NCBI GenBank assembly: GCA_003141555.1 | Contig: PLMN01000030.1 | Location: 30,095-94,094 of the forward strand | DNA: 64,000 nt | Origin: Candidatus Aminicenantota bacterium | GTDB lineage: Bacteria; Acidobacteriota; Aminicenantia; Aminicenantales; UBA4085 | Direction of reading: 5' to 3' | Position numbers and translations under genes: made by a program | Notes under the pieces: generated by a model | What the model was told of the DNA's origin: nothing | Database searches by the model: none | The model's input: the letters and a program-made list of their open reading frames with translations, nothing else | Part shown: positions 34,125-42,038 of the stretch, in pieces | Position numbering within the stretch: position 1 is the stretch's first letter | Layout of the letters: every line of letters starts with the position of its first letter

Positions 34125-34165
34125 GCGCGGCGGGTCCTGTCGCCGACCCGCCCTCCCCGGCCCCC
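34125..34165. repeat. Repeat family C fragment
   Basis: GGCGGGTCCTGTCGCCGACC followed by CGCCCTCCCCGG matches the conserved half of the elements at 46.4-46.6 kb and 63.8-64.0 kb. Confidence 0.65.
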
Positions 34166-34183
34166 ATTAACTCACTCTAGCCC

Positions 34184-34212
34184 TTGAGGATAGCGCCGAT
34201 TTCGGGTATACT
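34184..34212 (+). promoter_or_regulatory. Predicted sigma-70 promoter of the cPGS/arcC/OTC operon
   Basis: TTGAGG (34184-34189), 17-bp spacer, TATACT (34207-34212), about 60 bp ahead of the ATG. A ribosome-binding site GGAGGAG lies about 8 nt before the start of the first gene. Confidence 0.7.
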
Positions 34213-34271
34213 GGCTTTTCTCTGCGTTTTGAAAATTTAGTTTTGAACCTGATTTTGGAGGAGAAGTATTC

Positions 34272-35576
34272 ATGAAAAAGGCGATCATCATGGGCGCCGC
34301 GGGACGAGATTTCCATAATTTCAACACCTATTTCCGCGACAATCCGAACTTCCAGGTCGTGGCCTTCACCGCGACGCAGATCCCCGACATCGACGGGCGG
34401 AAGTACCCCGCCGCCCTGGCCGGCAAGCTCTACTCCGACGGCATTCCCATCTACCCCGAGGACCAGCTCGACGCCCTGATCCGCAAGCACAACGTCACCA
34501 AAGTCTACCTTTCCTACAGCGACCTTCCCCACGAATATGTCATGCACAAGGCCTCCCAGGTCCAGGCCGCCGGGGCGTCGTTCGTCCTCCTCGGGCCGGT
34601 CGACACCATGATCAAGAGCAAGCGGCCCGTCGTCTCGGTCTGCGCCGTCCGGACGGGCTGCGGCAAGAGCCAGACCTCCCGCAAGGCTGCCCTCATCCTG
34701 AAGAAGAAGGGCCGAAGCGTGGCGGTCATCCGCCATCCGATGCCCTACGGCGACCTGGTCAAGCAGAAGGTCCAGCGCTTCGCGACCTACGAGGACATGG
34801 CCAAGAACGAGTGCACGATCGAGGAGCGCGAGGAGTACGAACCCCACGTCAAGAACGGCATCATCGTCTACGCCGGCGTGGACTACGAAGCCATCCTCCG
34901 CGAGGCCGAAAAGGAAGCCGACATCATCCTCTGGGACGGCGGCAACAACGACTTCCCCTTCTACAAGTCCGACCTCGAGATCGTCGTCGTCGACCCCCAC
35001 CGGCCCGGCCACGAGCTCCTCTACTACCCCGGCGAGACCAACTTCCGGCGGGCCGACGTCATCGTCGTCAACAAGATGGATACCGCCCCGCAAGAGGGGA
35101 TCGACAAGGTCATGGACAACATCAAGAAGATCAACCCCTCGGCCATCGTCATCAAGGCCGCCTCGCCGACGATCGTCGAGGACGGCGAGCGGATCCGGGG
35201 CAAGCGCGTGCTGGTCATCGAGGACGGCCCGACCCTGACCCACGGCGGGATGACCTACGGCGCGGGGATCGTCGCCGCCCAGAAGTACGGCGCGGCCGAG
35301 ATCATCGACCCGCGCCCGGCGGCCGTGGGCAGCATCAAGACGACCTTCGAGAAGTACGGCCACCTGGACAAGGTCCTGCCGGCCATGGGCTATGGCGACG
35401 CCCAGATCCACGACCTGGCCCAGACGATCTCCCGGATCGACTGCGACCTGATCATCAGCGCCACGCCCATCGACCTCAACCGGCTCATCCAGACGGCTCA
35501 GCCCATGCTGCCCGTCGGCTACGAGCTCGAGGAGATCGGCTCCCCCACCTTGGAGGACGTGCTCCAGAAGTTCTGA
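34272..35576 (+). CDS. Cyclic 2,3-diphosphoglycerate synthetase-like GTPase
   Basis: 434 residues. An N-terminal Rossmann-like domain (MKKAIIMGAAGRDFHNFN) is followed by a P-loop domain with RTGCGKSQTS near residue 130, the metal/acid motif DGGNNDFPF and NKMD. The whole pattern matches the family named for archaeal cyclic 2,3-diphosphoglycerate synthetase. Bacterial members are often linked with carbamate kinase and OTC, as here, and their true reaction is not established. The gene opens the operon; carbamate kinase starts 12 bp after it. Confidence 0.85.
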   Translation: MKKAIIMGAAGRDFHNFNTYFRDNPNFQVVAFTATQIPDIDGRKYPAALAGKLYSDGIPIYPEDQLDALIRKHNVTKVYLSYSDLPHEYVMHKASQVQAAGASFVLLGPVDTMIKSKRPVVSVCAVRTGCGKSQTSRKAALILKKKGRSVAVIRHPMPYGDLVKQKVQRFATYEDMAKNECTIEEREEYEPHVKNGIIVYAGVDYEAILREAEKEADIILWDGGNNDFPFYKSDLEIVVVDPHRPGHELLYYPGETNFRRADVIVVNKMDTAPQEGIDKVMDNIKKINPSAIVIKAASPTIVEDGERIRGKRVLVIEDGPTLTHGGMTYGAGIVAAQKYGAAEIIDPRPAAVGSIKTTFEKYGHLDKVLPAMGYGDAQIHDLAQTISRIDCDLIISATPIDLNRLIQTAQPMLPVGYELEEIGSPTLEDVLQKF

Positions 35577-35588
35577 GCGCGGGGTTTC

Positions 35589-36539
35589 ATGCCGGTCAAA
35601 CGTCGCCTGGCCCTGATCGCCTTCGGCGGGAACGCCCTGCTCCCCGAGACCCAGCGGGGGGTCCAGGCCGAGCAGGTCAAGAACGCCGAAAAGGCAGCCC
35701 GGCTGATGGTCCACATCGTCCGGAAGGGCTACGAGCTCATCATCGTCCACGGCAACGGGCCGCAGGTCGGCAACCTGCTGATCCAGATGGAAGAGGCCGT
35801 GACGAAGATCCCGCCCTACACCCTCGACGTCTGCGACGCCATGACCGAGGGGAGCATGGGCTTCATGCTCGAGCGGGCGATCACGAACGAGCTCCGGCGC
35901 CTGTCGATCGACAAGGACGCGATCACCCTGGTGACGCCCGTCCTCGTGGACCGGGCCGATCCCGCCTTCGAGAACCCGACCAAGCCGGTCGGCCCGTTCT
36001 ACACGAAATTCCGGGCGCAGCAACTCGCCCGCGAGAAGAAGTGGGTCATGGTCGAGGACGCGGGCCGGGGCTGGCGCAAGGTCGTCCCCTCGCCCAGGCC
36101 CATCGACATCGTCCCCAAGCTGGTCATTCACGACCTGGTCGAGGCCGGACGGATCGTCATCGCCGCCGGCGGCGGGGGCATCCCGGTGATCCTCAACGGC
36201 CGGGGGCTCTATGAGGGCGTCGAGGCCGTGATCGACAAGGACTACGCCTCGAGCCTGATCGCCCGCGAGGTCAAGGTCGACCTGTTCATCATCCTGACCA
36301 GCACCGAAAAGGTGTTCGTCGACTTCGGAAAGCCGACGCAGAGGGAGCTCGCGGTGCTCCCCGTCGCCGAGGCGCGGGAATACCTCGACCAGGGGCAGTT
36401 CCCCCCGGGCTCGATGGGGCCGAAGATCCGGGCCGCCATCGAATACATCCAGGCCGGCGGGAAGGAGGTCCTGATCACGGACGCCGCCCACCTGAAGGCC
36501 GCCCTGATCGGACGGTCGGGAACGAGGATCGTGCCCTGA
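35589..36539 (+). CDS. arcC: Carbamate kinase
   Basis: 316 residues with FGGNALL at the start, VHGNGPQVGNLLIQ, the long middle loop region, AAGGGGIPVI and DKDYASSLIA, all characteristic of carbamate kinase in the amino-acid kinase superfamily. It makes ATP and carbamate from carbamoyl phosphate, usually in the catabolic direction. It is followed by OTC after 22 bp. No arginine deiminase is seen in the window, so the carbamoyl phosphate source (arginine, citrulline, agmatine or a purine product) is open. Confidence 0.94.
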   Translation: MPVKRRLALIAFGGNALLPETQRGVQAEQVKNAEKAARLMVHIVRKGYELIIVHGNGPQVGNLLIQMEEAVTKIPPYTLDVCDAMTEGSMGFMLERAITNELRRLSIDKDAITLVTPVLVDRADPAFENPTKPVGPFYTKFRAQQLAREKKWVMVEDAGRGWRKVVPSPRPIDIVPKLVIHDLVEAGRIVIAAGGGGIPVILNGRGLYEGVEAVIDKDYASSLIAREVKVDLFIILTSTEKVFVDFGKPTQRELAVLPVAEAREYLDQGQFPPGSMGPKIRAAIEYIQAGGKEVLITDAAHLKAALIGRSGTRIVP

Positions 36540-36561
36540 GGAGATTCATGAGGAGAGAGGC

Positions 36562-37494
36562 ATGAATAAGGACTTCATTTCCATCCACGACATCACCCGT
36601 TACGAATTCAACGAGCTCCTGGACGTCGCCCTCGAGATCAAGGAGCAGCCGGACAAGCACCGCAAGGCGCTCAAGGGCCAGGTGCTGGCCATGATCTTCG
36701 AAAAGCCGTCGCTCCGGACGCGGATGACGTTCGAAGTCGGGATGTACGAGCTCGGCGGCAAGGGGATCTACCTCAGCCCGGCCGAGATCCAGCTCGGCAA
36801 GCGAGAGACCGTCGAGGACGTGGCCCACAACCTCGAGCGCTGGGTGGACGGGATCATGATCCGGACCTTCGGCCACGACAACGTCGTCCGCCTGGCGCGG
36901 GCCGCGTCGGTCCCCGTGATCAACGGACTGAGCGACCTCAGCCACCCCTGTCAGGCCATGGCCGACTTCCTCACCCTCCGGGAGCACAAAGGCGGCCTGT
37001 CGCGCCTCAAGTTGACTTATGTCGGCGACGGGAACAACGTCTGCCACAGCCTGATGCTCGCCGCGGCCAAGGCCGGGACGAAGATGGCCGTCGGCACGCC
37101 GAAGGGCTACGAGCCCAGGCCGGAGATGGTCAAGCTTGCCCTCGAAGACGGGAAGGACACGGGCTTCGAGCTCCTCTTGACCAACGACCCGAAGGAGGCG
37201 GCCCGGGACGCCGACGCCATCTACACCGACGTCTGGACGTCGATGGGCCAGGAGTCCGAGAAGGAAGCCCGGACGAAGATCTTCGCCCCCTACCAGGTCA
37301 ACGCCGCCCTCTTCGCCGCGGCCAAGCCCGACGCGATTTTCCTCCACTGCCTGCCGGCCCACCGGGAGGAGGAAGTCTCCACCGAAATCTTCGAATCGTA
37401 CCGGTCGGTCGTATTCGATGAGGCCGAAAACCGCCTCCACGCTCAAAAAGCGATCATGGTAACGCTCATGGGGAATGGCAAAAAAAATGGATAA
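36562..37494 (+). CDS. argF: Ornithine carbamoyltransferase
   Basis: 310 residues with EKPSLRTRMTFEVG (carbamoyl-phosphate loop, SxRTR), HPCQAMADF, YVGDGNNVCHSL and the ornithine motif HCLPAHR. Next to carbamate kinase it is likely a catabolic enzyme forming carbamoyl phosphate and ornithine from citrulline, though an anabolic role is possible. A paralogue for putrescine (ptcA) or an unknown carbamoyltransferase is less likely given D-G-N-N and H-C-L-P motifs. The last 20 bp overlap the next gene. Confidence 0.93.
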   Translation: MNKDFISIHDITRYEFNELLDVALEIKEQPDKHRKALKGQVLAMIFEKPSLRTRMTFEVGMYELGGKGIYLSPAEIQLGKRETVEDVAHNLERWVDGIMIRTFGHDNVVRLARAASVPVINGLSDLSHPCQAMADFLTLREHKGGLSRLKLTYVGDGNNVCHSLMLAAAKAGTKMAVGTPKGYEPRPEMVKLALEDGKDTGFELLLTNDPKEAARDADAIYTDVWTSMGQESEKEARTKIFAPYQVNAALFAAAKPDAIFLHCLPAHREEEVSTEIFESYRSVVFDEAENRLHAQKAIMVTLMGNGKKNG

Positions 37495-39736
37495 AGACAA
37501 CGCCCTCGTCCAGGTAACCCCGGACGACACCGCCTTCGTCGAACAGGAGCTGGCCAAGACCAGGAAGCCGGCGACGACGCGGGAGCTGGCCGAAAAGCTG
37601 GCTTTCCTCAAGACGGCCGGCCAGCGCACCCAGGCCGTGAAGCTCTACGACCCGAACTGCGTGTATCAGATCGGGGACATGATCTACAAAGAGTACGACG
37701 AGCCCCTGACCGTGAGCTCCAAGACCATGGAGCCGTTCAAGGGCGCGGTCGTGCTGACCGTGGTCCGCAAGATCGTCTACGCGGGCCTCGGCGAGATGCT
37801 CGAGGTCGATTATACCGGCGGAGGCGTATTCCGCAGGTACATCGACTACATCAAGAAATCCAAGACCCAGGACTACCTCCCCTCGAACGTCGCCGGGACG
37901 AACGAGGAGCCGAAGGTCATGGGCCGGGACGACGATCCCCGCCTGACCGAGCTCCCGATGATGGACAGGGACCTGAAGGCCCTGGAGAAGAGCCTCCGGT
38001 CGGCCCTGGGGAAATCGCCCAAGTTCTTCGCCTGGGGCGACCACTGGCAGCTCACCGCCCACCAGCCCGCCCTCGCCGAGGAGAAGATCAAGGAGATCGA
38101 GGCCCACATCACCGCGACCCGGGAATCGGCCGCCACGACCGACCTCGTCCGGACGTATTTCGGTCTCGAGCCTTCGAGCGACCTGTTCGACCTCACCTGC
38201 CTCGGCCTCAGCCATTACCTGGAGACCAAACGCCGGAAGGACTTCCTGCCGGTGTCGCCCGTCGAATGGGGCAGGTGGCACCTCAAGAGCGTTCTCAACG
38301 CCCTGCCCGACGGGCTGGCCCTGTCGGTCCCGGAAGCGCCCCTCGTCGAATTCGAATCGCCCGAGATGCCCGAGCCCCCGGAAACCCACGGCTTCCCGCT
38401 GAAGATCTACCTGTCCTGGCGCGAGATCGTGTCGGGCGGGGTGCGCATCCCCAAAGCGTTCAACAAAGAGCTCTCCCACTCGCGGGAATACCTCTTCACC
38501 GACGCCGACGACAACAAGACCATCACCGCCTACTACTACCCCACCCAGGAGTTCTTCCTGGGGTTCAAGGCGTTCTTCGCCGCGCACAACATCCCTCAGG
38601 GCACGAGCATGACCCTGGAAAAGAAGGACGCGACCCACATCCTCTTCCGGCTGAAGAAGTCCAAGAAGAAGATTTCGGTGGCCAGGATCGGCTACGACGC
38701 GGCCTCCGACATGTTCACCGACGTGGCCGAGGCCGCGACGCTGGCTATGCCCAACAAGATCATCTACCTCGAGCGCGAGACCCTGCAGAAGCTCATCGCC
38801 CTCACCCCGGAGCGGGAGGGCAAGAACCTTCAGGACCTGCTCATCCTCATCTTTAAGACGTTCAGCTCCCCGACGGGCGGGCACGCCCTGCACTACCTTC
38901 GGGCCTTCCACTTGGTGGATATCCTGAAGAAGACCTCGCCCGAGGACGTGGAGATCACCCTCCTCAACACGCCGGAATTCACCAAGTCCGACAAGAAAAA
39001 GGGGATCTACGCCTACCACGAGGCCCTGCCCGTGTTCGAGGAGATCCCGGTCGAGGCCGTCGCGGCCGAGGCGCCCGAAGTCGAGGAAGCCCCGGCCCGC
39101 GAGCGCGGGGAAGCGCCGGGCACGATCCTCTACAACGAGTTCGAAGGCCTGTCCGAGGAGTCGCCCATCGACGTGATCCAGCAGGCCGAGGAGGAAGAGG
39201 CCGAGGTCGAAACCCCGCCGATCGTCGTGGTCCGGCCGGCCCCGGCCAAGCCCGCGCCGCCCGCGCCCGGGGGACCACCGGCCGCCCCTACCACGGACAA
39301 GAAAGAGAAGCCCCACAAGAAAAAGAAGGGCAAGCTCGAAGGCGAAAAGGCGCCGCGCCCGGGCAAGAGCGAGCGCCGCGTGATCGAGGAGCGCATCGAA
39401 GAGGAGGAGTCCGAGCTCGAAGCGCTGCTCGCCGAGAAGGCCGTGGACGATGGCGAGCTCGAGGACATCGACCTCATCGAAGCCGAGCCGGAGGAGGCCG
39501 AGGTCGAGGCCCTGCCGGCCGCGGCGGCCAAGTCCCAGGCCGGCAAAGAGGCCGAGGTTCCCGAAGGAGAGGAATCCGCGGCCGAAGAAGCGGCGGGCGA
39601 AGAGGGCGAGGCGGCCAAACCCGCCGCGGCCCCGGCTGGCGGCGCGTTCGGCAACCTGTTCGCCGAGCGGCTCAAGGTCGCGCTGGCCAAGAAGCGGCAG
39701 GAAGCCGCCGAGAAGCAGACCGAAGAGAAGGAATAA
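37475..39736 (+). CDS. 753-residue protein of unknown function with acidic low-complexity tail
   Basis: I do not recognise this protein. Residues 1-120 are globular with a possible winged-helix or SH3-like part (TTRELAEKLAFLKTAG and CVYQIGDMIYKEYDEPL). Residues about 130-270 are helical; 300-510 form another globular region (RIPKAFNKELSHSREYLFTD, TSMTLEKKDATHILFRLKK). From about 540 the sequence is Glu/Ala/Pro-rich with a Lys-rich patch (KKEKPHKKKKGKLEG), ending in a helix (ERLKVALAKKRQEAAEKQ). No signal peptide or membrane segment, so probably cytoplasmic. It overlaps OTC by 20 bp, so co-translation is expected; ATG at 37487 is an alternative start. Confidence 0.85.
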   Translation: MAKKMDKDNALVQVTPDDTAFVEQELAKTRKPATTRELAEKLAFLKTAGQRTQAVKLYDPNCVYQIGDMIYKEYDEPLTVSSKTMEPFKGAVVLTVVRKIVYAGLGEMLEVDYTGGGVFRRYIDYIKKSKTQDYLPSNVAGTNEEPKVMGRDDDPRLTELPMMDRDLKALEKSLRSALGKSPKFFAWGDHWQLTAHQPALAEEKIKEIEAHITATRESAATTDLVRTYFGLEPSSDLFDLTCLGLSHYLETKRRKDFLPVSPVEWGRWHLKSVLNALPDGLALSVPEAPLVEFESPEMPEPPETHGFPLKIYLSWREIVSGGVRIPKAFNKELSHSREYLFTDADDNKTITAYYYPTQEFFLGFKAFFAAHNIPQGTSMTLEKKDATHILFRLKKSKKKISVARIGYDAASDMFTDVAEAATLAMPNKIIYLERETLQKLIALTPEREGKNLQDLLILIFKTFSSPTGGHALHYLRAFHLVDILKKTSPEDVEITLLNTPEFTKSDKKKGIYAYHEALPVFEEIPVEAVAAEAPEVEEAPARERGEAPGTILYNEFEGLSEESPIDVIQQAEEEEAEVETPPIVVVRPAPAKPAPPAPGGPPAAPTTDKKEKPHKKKKGKLEGEKAPRPGKSERRVIEERIEEEESELEALLAEKAVDDGELEDIDLIEAEPEEAEVEALPAAAAKSQAGKEAEVPEGEESAAEEAAGEEGEAAKPAAAPAGGAFGNLFAERLKVALAKKRQEAAEKQTEEKE

Positions 39737-39742
39737 GGCCCC

Positions 39743-41107
39743 CTGCGGAAGATCCCGGCCTTTCTTTTCGGAGTCTTCCTCTCTGCGGCGGCGGGCCTTT
39801 CTCAGGACAACGGCGCGGCCCCGCCGCCCAGGGCGAGGGCGGATTTCCGGTTCGACCTCGCGATCGACACGGCCGAGCGCCGGGTCTACCGTCCCTGGTT
39901 CGGCTTCGAGTGGCCGCTTCCCGCCGCCGCCGGCAGCCGGCTCGTCTTCGACCTGAGCTATCTCGAGCGGATGAACGGCCGCCTGCAGGGCCCGATCGAC
40001 TTCTGGATCCACGCCGGCTACGGGCTGGACCTCTCGAAATCCGTTTCCCTCGAAACCGGCCTGACTCATTTCTGCCGGCACCTCACCTCGGTCGAGAACT
40101 CTTACATCCTGAACCTCAACGAGCTCACGGGCGCGATCCGAGTCCGGGAGGGCGGCGTCGAGGCGAGCGTCGGCTACGGCCGCTACATCGGCGGGAGCCC
40201 GGGATACGGCGGCCTCATGGTCTTCTCCCTGAAAGCCTCGCGCGTCCTGATCCCGGAGCTTTCGTTCGCGGGCGGGTGGAAGTGGGTGGACTTCGACGCG
40301 CTGCTCCACGATATGGAGCTGTCCCTGGGCCTGAGCCGGGGCATCGCCCTTTTCATCCGCTCGGCCCGGACGTATGGCCTTCCGACCGAGACGTTCCTGG
40401 GGGTTAGGCTGTCAGGGGAGAACGGCGGGGACGGCGGGCCGAAGCAGCTGACGGGCTTCCGGCTAAGCGCGGGCGCCTATCCGTTTTACGGCGCCCATAA
40501 GCTCCTCGTGAGCGGGGGCTTCCGCCTGGAGTTCGCGAAAAACGAGAACGGCCGTTTCTTCGCCGACCTCGATTTTGACGCGCCGGTCCTGACCGGCGAT
40601 GGCTTCTTCGCCCATTTCTGGCCGGACCGGATGATCTACGGCCTCCGGGCGGACTACGAAAAGACGCTTGGGGGAGGCCTGTTCGCGGCCTGGTACGCCT
40701 GCTATGACGTCGATATGCCGTCCGATAAGGCCGTCGATTTCCTGGCAAGCCTCAGCACGGGGCTTGCCATCCGCAACCAGCCCGATTTCGAGCGGTTGGA
40801 AAAGGCGATCCGGTTCGAAGTCCGGGGCGGCATCGACTTCAAGTACGACTACGACGCCGGCCTGAAGCTCGGGATCAATACGGTGAGCGCCGGGGGCGCG
40901 GCCAACGTCGGGGCCGAGATCCGCTGGCAGGCGAACAGCATGCGCCGCTCCGGCGAGCTTAAAATTTTTGCCGATTTCGGCCGCGACGTCTCCGTAAGGC
41001 CGTTCGTGGGGATCAAGAAGATCGACTATGCGGCCGGCGGGACACCGGGGCCGGACGGCCTCGCAAAGCGGATCACGCTCGGGTTCGGATTCTACAAGTG
41101 GTACTGA
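39743..41107 (+). CDS. Predicted outer-membrane beta-barrel protein with CTG start
   Basis: The frame opens directly after the preceding stop. Starting at CTG (39743) gives a 454-residue protein whose first residues form a standard signal peptide (RKIPAFLFGVFLSAAAGLSQ); the first in-frame ATG (39971) would remove it and part of the barrel. The rest alternates aromatic and small residues in amphipathic strands (e.g. VEASVGYGRYIGG, RMIYGLRADYEKTLGGG) and ends in FGFYKWY with a terminal aromatic, as barrels do. The protein resembles DUF1207-like barrels in its RHLTSVENSYI motif, but that is tentative. It lies 6 bp after the 753-residue gene. Confidence 0.65.
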   Translation: MRKIPAFLFGVFLSAAAGLSQDNGAAPPPRARADFRFDLAIDTAERRVYRPWFGFEWPLPAAAGSRLVFDLSYLERMNGRLQGPIDFWIHAGYGLDLSKSVSLETGLTHFCRHLTSVENSYILNLNELTGAIRVREGGVEASVGYGRYIGGSPGYGGLMVFSLKASRVLIPELSFAGGWKWVDFDALLHDMELSLGLSRGIALFIRSARTYGLPTETFLGVRLSGENGGDGGPKQLTGFRLSAGAYPFYGAHKLLVSGGFRLEFAKNENGRFFADLDFDAPVLTGDGFFAHFWPDRMIYGLRADYEKTLGGGLFAAWYACYDVDMPSDKAVDFLASLSTGLAIRNQPDFERLEKAIRFEVRGGIDFKYDYDAGLKLGINTVSAGGAANVGAEIRWQANSMRRSGELKIFADFGRDVSVRPFVGIKKIDYAAGGTPGPDGLAKRITLGFGFYKWY

Positions 41108-41126
41108 GCCCGCGGCGGGAGCGAAC

Positions 41127-41900
41127 CTAGAGAATTTCCCGGGACGCGCCTTGGCGGCGGGTGACGCCCATCTCGTCGAGCAGCTCGAGGAGCGGGATCG
41201 CGAACTTGCGGCTGAGCCCGGTCAGCGCCTTGAATTCGGCGACCGTCAATTCCTTCCGGCCGGTCGCCCGGATCTTGGCCACCACATCGTCCAGCCAACT
41301 GGCGTGGACGAAGAAGCCTTCCTTGCTCTGGACGACCTTTTTCCGGTCGATGAGGATGTCCACGAGCGCCTGGAGCTTTTGGGGCGTCAGGTGCCGGGCG
41401 TCCCGGATGTCATTGAAGGAGATCGCCCGGAGGCCCCCTTCGAGCCACAGGGTCTCGAGCTCGGCCAGAATCTTCTCCTCGCGCGGCGGGAGAGTGCGGA
41501 CGAAATCGGGAAGGGCGTATTCGTCGCCGTCCCGCCTGAGCTTGCCCTCGTGGACCAGCATCATCAGCGTCAGGCGAAGGACCTTGGCCGGCGAGGTGAA
41601 TCGCTTCTCAAGCCTTTCCAAGGTGATGCCGTTCTCCGTCGGATGCTTCCCGTGGAAGTCCCGGATGTGGAGCAGGATCTTGTCGCCGAGGAAATCCATG
41701 CTCGCCCGCGACACGCAGGTGAGAGGGGCGAACGACAAGATGCGGAGCTTGCCGTCGGCTTCGAGCTTCTGGGCGAGCTCGCGGAGAGCTTCCCCGTCCA
41801 GGGAAAGGAGCTCGTTCATGTCCGTTTCGCGGACGCCCTGGAGCCCCTTGTCGTTCGCAAGCCCTAAAAGCAGGTCGGCATCGGTGAGCTTTTCCCTCAT
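41127..41900 (-). CDS. Stand-alone SelB C-terminal winged-helix protein
   Basis: 257 residues that match the four winged helices at the C-terminus of the selenocysteine elongation factor SelB, with no EF-Tu-like GTPase part. Recognisable pieces are HIRDFHGKHPTENGIT, LTPQKLQALVDILIDRKKVV and the last domain ELTVAEFKALTGLSRKFAIPLL followed by DEMGVTRR, the region that in SelB binds the SECIS hairpin. The ATG at 41900 is followed by a normal soluble N-terminus (MREKLTDADLL). Upstream is a repeat element, not a GTPase gene, so it is not a frameshifted selB here. It may be a regulator or a partner of a separate SelB. Confidence 0.75.
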   Translation of the reverse strand: MREKLTDADLLLGLANDKGLQGVRETDMNELLSLDGEALRELAQKLEADGKLRILSFAPLTCVSRASMDFLGDKILLHIRDFHGKHPTENGITLERLEKRFTSPAKVLRLTLMMLVHEGKLRRDGDEYALPDFVRTLPPREEKILAELETLWLEGGLRAISFNDIRDARHLTPQKLQALVDILIDRKKVVQSKEGFFVHASWLDDVVAKIRATGRKELTVAEFKALTGLSRKFAIPLLELLDEMGVTRRQGASREIL

Positions 41901-41918
41901 GGGGCCTTATTATATTCT

Positions 41919-42038
41919 AAATCGGTGACAGTATACGGATTCCCTAATTTCGCTTGCTTTGAAATGCGTGACAGTATACGAATTTCCTAATTTCGATTGT
42001 CCAATTTAATTCGGAAATCAGGTTACTGTCACCGAATT
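41919..42038. repeat. MITE-like element, family B, partly decayed
   Basis: Right end 42008-42038 carries the same TIR as 22415-22444 (AATTCGGAAATCAGGTTACT...), while the left end from 41919 (AATCGGTGACAGTATACGG) and an internal GTGACAGTATACG copy have diverged. It fills the gap between rnr and the SelB-C-like gene. Confidence 0.8.

Noticed and set aside
37466..40309. 947-codon minus-strand open frame opposite the 753-residue gene
   Set aside because: Product is Gly/Arg/Leu/Val-rich shadow sequence; the plus-strand frame has the better composition, operon position and start.
41092..41298. Frames overlapping the end of the SelB-C-like gene
   Set aside because: Short Arg/Gly-rich shadows; the 257-residue frame gives convincing winged-helix sequence throughout.
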